In this document: in pieces, positions 55,401-64,000 of the stretch
Layout: each line of letters begins with the position of its first letter
How positions within the stretch are numbered: position 1 is the first letter of the stretch
Origin: Halictus rubicundus
Lineage: Eukaryota > Arthropoda > Insecta > Hymenoptera > Halictidae
Direction: 5' to 3'
Assembly: GCF_050948215.1 (NCBI RefSeq)
Contig: NW_027488933.1
Span: forward strand, 124,001-188,000
DNA: 64,000 nucleotides
Position numbers and translations under genes: made by a program
Notes under the pieces: generated by a model
Databases searched by the model: none
The model's input: only the letters and a program-made list of their open reading frames with translations
What the model was told of the DNA's origin: nothing

Positions 55401-56911
55401 CTATAATATTATCTTTCCTATTCTATTCTCTATCCTATCCTATCCTACCCCGTATCGTATCCTATCCTCTATCCTATCCAATCAACTATCCTATCATCTA
55501 TCCTATCCTATCCGATCCTCTATCCTATCCTATCCTCTATCCTATCCTATCCTCTATAATATCGTATTCTCTATCATATCCTATCCTCTTCCCTATAATA
55601 TCCTCTATCCTATCCAACCCTCTATCCTATCCTCTATCCTTTCCTCTATGCTATCCTATCCTCTATCCTATCCTATCCTATATCCTATCCTCTATCCTAT
55701 CCAATCCTCTATCCTATCCTCTATCCTTTCCTCTATCCTATCCTATCCTCTATCGTCTCCTGTCCTCTATCCTATCCAATCATCTATCCTATCCTCTATC
55801 GTCTCCTATCCTCTATCCTATCCTATCCTCTATCGTCTCCTGTCCTCTATCCTATCCAATACCCTATCTTATCCTCTATCGTCCACTGTCCTATATCCTA
55901 TCCTATCCGATCCTCTATCCTATCCTATCCTCTATAATATCCTATCCTCTATCCTATCCTATCCTCTATCCTATCGTAACCTCTATAATATCGTAGCATC
56001 TATCATATAATATCATCTATCCTATCCTATCCTCTATCCTATCCTATCCTCTATTCTATCCTATCCTCTATCCTATCCTATCCTCTATCATATCCTATCA
56101 TCTATCCTATCCTACCCTCTATCCTATCCTATCCTCTATCCTATCCTCTATCCTATCCTATCCTCTATCCTATCCTATCCTCTATCCTATCCTCTCCTCT
56201 ATCCTATCCTCTCTTCTATCCTATCCTATCCTATCCTCTATCCTATCCTATCCTCTATCCTATCCTATCCTCTATTCTATCCTATCCTCTATCCTATCCT
56301 ATCCTCTATCCTATCCTATCCTCTATCCTATCCTATCATCCATCCTATCCTATCCTCTATCCTATCCTATCCTCTATCCTATCCTATCCTCTATCCTATC
56401 CTATCCTCTATCCTATCCTATCCTCTATCCTATCCTATTCTCTATCCTATCCTATCCTCCATCCTATCCTATCCTCTATCCTATCCTAGCCTCTATCCTA
56501 TCCTATCCTCAATCCTATCCTATCCTCTTTCCTGTCCTATTCTCTATCCTATGCTATCCTCTATCCTATCCTATCCTCTATCCTATCCTATCCTCTATCG
56601 AACCGTGTCCTATATCCTATACAATCCTCTATCCTATCCTCAATCCTATGCTGTCCTCTATCCTATCCTATCCTCTATCCTCTTCTCTATCCTATCCTAT
56701 CCTCTATCGTATCCTATCCTCTATCCTATCCAATCCAATATCCTATCCTCTATCCTATCCAATCAACTATCCTATCATCTATCCTACCCTATCCGATCCT
56801 CTATCCTATCCTATCCTCTATCCTATCCTATCCTCTATCCTATCCTATCCTCTATAATATCGTATTCTCTATCATATCCTATCCTCTTCCCTATAATATC
56901 CTCTATCCTAT
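52448..56911. repeat. 4.45-kb tandem repeat, copy 2 (4464 bp)
   Basis: Second copy. The conceptual translations of 54666-55370, 55205-55996 and 55648-56010 are identical to those 4464 bp upstream. A difference visible by eye is CTATTCTATCC near 56053, where copy 1 has canonical CTATCCTATCC. Confidence 0.92.
54049..54921. repeat. Block P, copy 4
   Basis: Fourth copy of block P, inside the second 4.45-kb repeat. Confidence 0.88.
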
Positions 56912-57263
56912 CCAACCCTCTATCCTATCCTCTATCCTTTCCTCTATGCTATCCTATCCTCTATCCTATCCTATCCTCTATCGTCTCCTGTCCTCTATCC
57001 TATCCAATCATCTATCCTATCCTCTATCGTCTCCTGTCCTCTATCCTAACCAATCCCCTATCCTATCCTCTATCGTCTCCTATCCTCTATCCTATCCAAT
57101 CCCCAATCCTAACCAATCCCCTATCCTATCCTCTATCCTATCCTATCCAGTCCGATCCTCTATTCTATCCTATCCTCAATAATATCGTATCCTCTATCAT
57201 ATCCTATACTGTTTCCTATAATATCCTCTATCCTCTTCTCTATCCTATCCTATATCCTATCCT
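56912..57263. repeat. 4.45-kb tandem repeat, partial third copy
   Basis: About 352 bp match the start of the preceding copies, then diverge at about 57264, where CTCTATACTATCC becomes CTGTATCCTATCC. This marks the right edge of the amplified domain. Confidence 0.85.
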
Positions 57264-58070
57264 GTATCCTATCCTCTATCCTATCCTATCCTCTATCGTA
57301 TCCTATCCTCTATCCTATCCTATCCTCTATCCTATCCTATCCTCTATCCTATCCTCTATCCTATCTTAACATCTATCCTATCCTATCCCCTATCCTATCC
57401 TATCCTCTATCCTATCCTATCCTCTATCGTATCCTGTCCTCTATCCTATCCAATCCTCTATCCTATCCTCTATCCTATCCTATCCTCAATCCTATCCCAT
57501 CTTCAGTCCTATCCTATCCTCTATCCTATCCAATCCTCTATCCTATCCTATCCTCTATCCTATTCTATCCTCTATCCTATCCTCTATCCTATCCTATTCT
57601 CTATCCTATCTTATCCTATCCTCTATCCTATCCTATCCTCTATCCTATCCTATCCTCTATCCTATCCTATCCTCTATCCTATCCTATCCTCTATCCTATC
57701 CTATCCTCTATCCTATCCTACCCTCTATCCTATCCTATCCTGTATCCTATCCTCTATCCTATCCTATCCTCTATCCTATCCTCTACCCTACCCCCAATCC
57801 TATCCTATCCTCTATCGAACCGTGTCCTATATCCTATACAATCCTCTATCCTATCCTCTATTCTATCCTATCCTCTATCCTATCCTATCCTCTATCCTAT
57901 CCTATCCTCTATCCTATCCTCTATCCTATCCTATCCTCTATCCTATCCTATCCTCTATCCTATCCTATCCTCTATCCTATCCTATCCTCTATCCTATCCT
58001 ATCCTCTATCCTATCCTATCCTCTATCCTATCCTATCCTCTATCCTATCCTATCCTCTATCGTCTCCTGT
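57264..58070. repeat. Near-canonical junction segment with a D landmark
   Basis: Holds one TTAACATC group (57366) in altered form: CGTATCCTGTCCTC replaces the usual CTGTCATC. A truncated TATACAATCC landmark occurs near 57830. Otherwise it is consensus satellite. Confidence 0.75.
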
Positions 58071-61000
58071 CCTCCATCCAATCCAATCCCCTATCCTATC
58101 CTCTATCCTATATTATCCACTATCCTATCCTATTCTCTATCCTATCGTAACAACTATCCTATCCTATCCTCTATCCTATCCTATCCTCTATAATATCGTA
58201 ACCGCTATCCTATCCTATCCTCTATCCTATCCTATCCTCTATCCTATCCTATTCTCTATCCTATCCTATCCTCTACACTATCACATCCTCTATCCTCTAT
58301 CCTATCCTATCCTCTATCCTATCCTATCCTCTATCCTATCCTATCCTCTATCCTATCATATCCTCTATCGTATCCTCTATAATATCGTATCCTCTATCCT
58401 ATCCTATCCTCTATCCTATCCTATCCTATTTCCTATACTATTCTCTATCCTATCCTATCCTCTATCCTATCCTATCCTCTATCGTATCCTATCCTCTATC
58501 CTATCCTATCCTCTATCCTATCCTATCCTCTATCCCATCCATTCCTCTATCCTATACTGTATCCTATCCTCTATCATATGCTATCCTCAATCGAATCCTA
58601 TCCTATCCTATATCCTATCCTATCCTCTATTCTATCCTATACTCTATCCTATCCTCTCCTCTATCCTATCCTATCCTCTATCCTATCCTATCCTCTATCC
58701 TATCCTATCCTCTATCCTATCCTATCCTCTATCGTCTCCTGACCTCCATCCAATCCAATCCCCTATCCTATACTCTATCCTATATTATCCACTATCCTAT
58801 CCTATTCTCTATCCTATCGTAACAACTATCCTATCCTATCCTCTATCCTATCCTATCCTCTATCCTATCCTATCCTCTATTATATCGTAACCTCTATCCT
58901 ATCCTATCCTCTATCCTATCCTATCCTCTATCCTATCCTATTCTCTATCCTATCCTATCCTCTACACTATCATATCCTCTATCCTCTATCCTATCCTATC
59001 CTCTATCCTATCCTATTCTCTATCCTATCCTATCCTCTACACTATCATATCCTCTATCCTCTATCCTATCCTATCCTCAATCCTATCCTATTCTCAATCC
59101 TATCCTATCCTCTATAATATCGTATCCTCTATCCTATCCTATCCTCTATCCTATCCTATCCTCTATCCTATCCTATACTCTATCCTATCCTACCCTCTAC
59201 CCTATCCTATCCTCTATCCTATCCTCTATCCTATCCTATCCTCTATCCTATCCTATCCTCTATCGTCTCCTATCCCCTATCCTATCCAATCCCCTATCCT
59301 ATCCTCTATCCTAACCTATCCTCTATCCTATCTTATTCTCTATCCGATCCTCTATCCTATCCTATCCTCTATGCTATCCTATCCTCTATCCTATCCTATC
59401 CTCTATCCTATCCTATCCTCTATCGTCTCCTATCCCCTATCCTATCCAATCCCCTATCCTATCCTCTATCCTAACCTATCCTCTATCCTATCTTATTCTC
59501 TATCCGATCCTCTATCCTATCCTATCCTCTATGCTATCCTATCCTCTATCCTATACTCTATCCTATCATATCCTCTATCCTATCCTATCCACTATCCTAT
59601 CCTATCCTCTATCCTATCCTCTATAATATCGTATCCTCTATCCTATCCTATCCTCTATCCTATCCTCAATCCTATCATATCCTCTACCCTATCCTATCCA
59701 CTATCCTATACTATCCTCTATCCTATCCTCTATCATATGCTATCCTCAATCGAATCCTATCCTATCCACTATCCTATAATATCATCTATCTGATCCTATC
59801 GTCTATCCTATCCTATCCTCTATCCTATCCTATCTTCTATCCTCTATCCTCTATCCTATCCTATCCTCTATCCAATCCTATCCTCAATCCTATCCTATCC
59901 TATCCTCTATCCTATCCTATCCTATTTCCTATCCTATTCTCTATCCTATCCTATCCTCTATCCTATCCTATCCTCTATCGTATCCTATCTTCTATCCTAT
60001 CCTATCCTCTATCCTATCCTATCCTCTATCCTATCCATTCCTCTATCCTATACTGTATGCTATCCTCTATCATATCCTATCCTCAATCGAATCCTATCCT
60101 ATCCTATATCCTATCCTATCCTCTATTCTATCCTATACTCTATCCTATCCTCTCCTCTATCCTATCCTATCCTCTATCCTATCCTATCCTCTATCCTATC
60201 CTATCCTCTATCGTCTCCTGTCCTCCATCCAATCCAATCCCCTATCCTATCCTCTATCCTATATTATCCACCATCCTATCCTATAATCTATCCTATCCTA
60301 TCCTCTATAATATCGTATCCTCTATCCTATCCTATCCTCTATCCAATCCTATCCTCTATCCTATCCAATCCTCTATCTTATCCGATCCTCAATCCTATCC
60401 TATCCTCTATCCTATCCTATCCTCTATCCTATTCTATACTCTATCCTATCCTAGCCTCAATCCTATCCAATCCTCTATCCTATCCTATCCTCTATCCTAA
60501 CCTATCCTCTATCCTATCGTATCCTGTATCCTATCCCATCATCTGCCCTATATTATACTCTATCCTATCCTATCCTCTATCCTATCCTATCCTTAATCCT
60601 ATCCTATCCTCCATGCTATCCTATCCTCTATCCTATCCTCTATTCTATCCTATCCTCTATCCTATCCTATCCTCTATCCTATCCTATCCTCTATCCTATC
60701 CTCTATCCTATCCTATCCTCTATCCTATCCTATCCTCTATCCTATCCTATCCTCTATCCTATCCTATCCTCTATCCTATCCTATCCTCTATCCTATCCTA
60801 TCCTCTATCCTATCCTATCCTCTATCGTCTCCTGTCCTCCATCCAATCCAATCCCCTATCCTATCCTCTATCCTATATTATCCACTATCCTATCCTATTC
60901 TCTATCCTATCGTAACAACTATCCTATCCTATCCTCTATCCTATCCTATCCTCTATAATATCGTAACCTCTATCCTATCCTATCCTCTATCCTATCCTAT

Positions 61001-62702
61001 CCTCTATCCTATCCTATTCTCTATCCTATCCTATCCTCTACACTATCACATCCTCTATCCTCTATCCTATCCTATCCTCTATCCTATCCTATCCTCTAAC
61101 CTATACAATCCTCTATCCTAACCTAACCTCTATCGTACCCTGTCCTATATCCTATCCAATCCTCTATCCTATCCTCTATCCTATCCTAACCTCTATCCTA
61201 TCCTATCCTCTATCCTCTCCTATCCTCTATTATATAATATCCTCTATTCTATCCAATCCTCTATCCTATCCTCTATCCTGTCTCATCCTCTATCCTATCC
61301 TATCCTCTAGTCTATCCAAACCTCTATCCTATCCTCTATCCTATCCTTTCCTCTAACCTATCCTATCCTCTAGCCTATCCTATCCTCTATCCTATCCTAT
61401 CCTCTATCCAATCCTCCATACTATCCTCTATCCTATCCTCTATCATATGCTATCCTCAATCGAATCCTATCCTATCCTCTATCCTATAATATCATCTATC
61501 TGATCCTATCGTCTATCCTATCCTATCCTCTATCCTATCCTATCCTCTATCCTATCCTATCTTCTATCCTCTATCCTCTATCCTATCCTATCCTCTATCC
61601 AATCCTATCCTCAATCCTATCCTATCCTATCCTCTATCCTATCCTATCCTCTATCCTATCCTATCCTCTATTATATCGTAACCTCTATCCTATCCTATCC
61701 TCTATCCTATCCTATCCTCTATCCTATCCTATTCTCTATCCTATCCTATCCTCTACACTATCATATCCTCTATCCTCTATCCTATCCTATCCTCAATCCT
61801 ATCCTATTCTCAATCCTATCCTATCCTCTATAATATCGTATCCTCTATCCTATCCTATCCTCTATCCTATCCTATCCTCTATCCTATCCTATACTCTATC
61901 CTATCCTACCCTCTACCCTATCCTATCCTCTATCCTATCCTCTATCCTATCCTATCCTCTATCCTATCCTATCCTCTATCGTCTCCTATCTCCTATCCTA
62001 TCCAATCCCCTATCCTATCCTCTATCCTAACCTATCCTCTATCCTATCTTATTCTCTATCCGATCCTCTATCCTATCCTATCCTCTATGCTATCCTATAC
62101 TCTATCCTATCCTATCCTCTATCCTATCCTCTCCTCTATCCTATCCTATCCTCTATCCTATCCTATCCTCTATCGTCTCCTGTCCTCCAGCCTATCCTAT
62201 CCCCTATCCTATCCTCTATCCTATATTATCCACTATCCTATCCTATTCTCTATCCTATCCAATCCCCTATCCCATCCTCTATCCTATCCTCTATCCTATC
62301 CTATATCCTATCCTCTATCCTATCCTCTATCAAATCCTCTATCCTATCCTCTATCCTATCCTATCCTCAATCCTATTCTATCCTCTATCCTATCCTCTAT
62401 CCTATCCTCTATCATATCCTCTATCCTATCCTATCCTCTATCCTATCCTATCCCCTATCCTATCCAATCATATATCCTATCGTATCCTCTATCCTATCCT
62501 CTATCCTATCCTATCCCCTATCCTATCCAATCCCCTATCCCATCCTCTATCCAATCCTATCCTCTATCCTATCCAATCCTCTATCTTATCCGATCATCAA
62601 TCCTATCCTATCCTCTATCCTATCCTATCCTCTATCCTATCCAATCCTCTATCCTATCCTCTATCCTATACTCTATCCTATCCTCTATCCAATCCTATCC
62701 TC
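58071..62702. repeat. Block H domain with its own variant set
   Basis: Variants not seen elsewhere define this domain: CCTCCATCCAATCCAATCC at 58071, 58743, 60222 and 60836; CATATGC followed by CAATCGAATCC at 58575, 59734 and 61444 (CATATC in a fourth copy near 60070); and CTACACTATCA at about 58972, 59037 and 61753. A longer internal match links 58877 onward with 61668 onward (offset 2791 bp, falling to about 2716 bp). No gene is present. Confidence 0.82.
59261..59553. repeat. 160-bp tandem duplication in block H
   Basis: A segment with TATCGTCTCC, CCTAACC, CTTATTCTC and TCCGATCC variants at 59261-59420 is repeated from 59421. Single related copies appear from about 61977 and 62703. Confidence 0.82.
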
Positions 62703-62792
62703 TATCGTCTCCTATCCCCTATCCTATCCAATCCCCTATCCTAACCTCTATCCTAACCTATCCTCTATCCTATCTTATTCTCTATCCGATCC

Positions 62793-64000
62793 TCTATCCT
62801 ATCCCATTCTCTATCCTATCCTATCCTCTATCCTATCCTATCCTGTATCCTATCCAAATTCTGGCCTACCCTCTATCCTATCCTATCCTCTATGCTATCC
62901 TCTATCCAATCCTATCCTCTATCCTATCCTATCCTCTATCCTATCCTATCCTCTATCCTATCCTCACCTCTATCCTATCCTATCCTCTATCCTATCCAAT
63001 CCACTATGCTATCCTATCCTCTAGCCTATCCTATCCTCTATCCTATCCTCTCCTCTATCCTATCCTCTCTTCTATCCTATCCTATCCTATCCTCTATCCT
63101 ATCCTATCCTCTATCATATCGTATCCTCTATCCTATCCTATCCTCTACCCTATAATATCCTCTATCCTATCCTCTTCTCTATCCTATCCTATTTTGTATC
63201 CTATCCGAATTCTACCCCACCCTCTATCCTATCCTATCCTCTGTCCTATACTATTCTCTATCCTATCCTATCCTCTATCCTATCCTATCCTCTATCGTCT
63301 CCTATCTTCTGTCCTATCCAATCCCCTATACTATCCTCTATCCTGTCCTATTCTCTATCCTATCTTCTATTCTATCCTATCCTCTATCCTATCCCATTCT
63401 CTATCCTATCCTATCCTTTATCCTATCCTATAGTGTATCCTATCCAAATTCTGCCCTACCCTCTATCCTATCCTCTCCTCTATCCTATCCTCTCTTCTAT
63501 CCTATCCTATCCTATCCTCTATCCTATCCTATCCTCTATCCTATCCCATCCTCTATCCTATCCTATCCTCTATCCTATCCTATCCTCTATCCTATCCTAT
63601 TCTCTATCCTATCCTATGCTCTATCGTATCCTATCCTCTATCCTATCCTATCCTCTATCCTATCCTATCCTCTATCCTATCCAATACCCTATCCTATCCT
63701 CTATCCCATCCTATACTCAATCCTATCCTATACTGTATTATATCCTATCCTCTTTCCTATCCTCTATCATATCGTATCCTCTATCCTATCCTATCCTCTA
63801 CCCTATAATATCCTCTATCCTATCCTCTTCTCTATCCTATCCTATCCTGTATCCTATCCGAATTCTACCCTACCCTCTATCCTATCCTATCCTCTATCCT
63901 ATCGTATCCTCTATCGTCTCCTATCTTCTGTCCTATCCAATCCCCTATACTATCCTCTATCCTGTCCTATTCTCTATCCTATCTTCTATCCTATCCTATC
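62793..64000. repeat. A-type variant segment at the right end of the window
   Basis: Variants typical of block A return here: CCAAATTCTG (two places, near 62855 and 63446), GAATTC at 63207 and 63860, ATGC at 62892, CCAATACCC near 63682 and TACTGTATTATAT near 63730. GAATTC was found only here and in block A (1437, 2853, 4259). The array continues past the window end. Confidence 0.8.

Larger units (their letters stand above)
1..64000. repeat. 17-bp satellite DNA array filling the window
   Basis: The sequence is a continuous tandem array of the unit CCTATCCTATCCTCTAT and its variants. It reads as two words, CCTAT and CCTCTAT, normally in the order 5-5-7. Common departures are 5-7 (12 bp), 5-5-5-7 (22 bp) and runs of 7-bp words, for example near 125-145, 5925-5945 and 15418-15440. 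Most substitutions keep the word phase. The array runs off both ends of the window, orientation never changes, and no non-satellite insertion is visible. The + strand unit has C7 T7 A3 and no G. Such arrays are typical of eukaryotic heterochromatin. I do not recognise this unit as a named satellite and cannot assign the species. Confidence 0.97.

Noticed and set aside
1..64000. CRISPR array
   Set aside because: There are no conserved repeats alternating with unrelated spacers. Everything between landmarks is the same satellite.
1..64000. Canonical telomere array
   Set aside because: No runs of CCCTAA, CCTAA or similar units were found. CCTAACC occurs only as isolated variants.
1..64000. CENP-B-box-like or other known centromere motif
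   Set aside because: The + strand is almost G-free and no sequence near the CENP-B box was seen. A centromeric location remains possible but has no support here.
1..64000. A previously undescribed functional gene system
   Set aside because: I searched both strands by eye for any stretch that breaks the repeat pattern and found none. The window shows array architecture and no coding or RNA system.

Overview
The whole 64 kb window is one uninterrupted satellite-DNA array. I find no gene, RNA gene, CRISPR array, mobile element or unique-sequence island in it. The core unit is 17 bp, CCTATCCTATCCTCTAT on the + strand. It can be read as two words, CCTAT (S, 5 bp) and CCTCTAT (L, 7 bp), in the order S-S-L. 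The canonical unit has no G on the + strand, is 14/17 pyrimidine, about 41% GC and free of CpG. The same strand is C/T-rich from end to end, so I see no inversion. A simple-sequence array of this size points to a eukaryotic chromosome (pericentromeric, subtelomeric, sex- or B-chromosome heterochromatin). The sequence does not say which organism or which location.

Long + strand open frames are a by-product of the repeat. The unit contains no stop in any + frame. Because 17 is not a multiple of 3, it translates in every frame to the same 17-residue period (ILSSILSYPLSYPILYP). On the minus strand TAG falls in every frame. Starts and stops of these frames are point variants of the satellite. None is annotated as a gene.

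The real information is a nested higher-order structure, readable from shared rare variants. Region by region: 1-4425 holds three tandem ~1.4-1.6 kb copies of block A, marked by EcoRI-type GAATTC variants. 4426-5985 is a divergent block B. 6465-9598 is block C. 9599-12332 is a very homogeneous zone with a recurring D landmark. 13196-17027 is a 2059-bp-spaced duplication of C-type sequence joined to B. 17752-24109 is a near-identical 3179-bp tandem duplication. 23955-30411 repeats C and D material seen at 6.5-12 kb. 30412-57263 is a second large domain built from blocks P, G and Q, with tandem duplications of 2368/2300 bp, 2739 bp and 4447/4464 bp. 58071-62702 has its own variant set (block H). 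62793-64000 returns to A-type variants.

Length differences between paralogous copies are very often whole multiples of 17 bp (17, 51, 68, 136), and other copies differ by only one or two substitutions. This fits repeated unequal exchange or replication-based amplification at two scales, single units and kilobase segments. I see no evidence of a novel coding system. The points worth a second look are the array architecture, its extreme strand asymmetry (GG-repeat minus strand) and its density of GATA cores.
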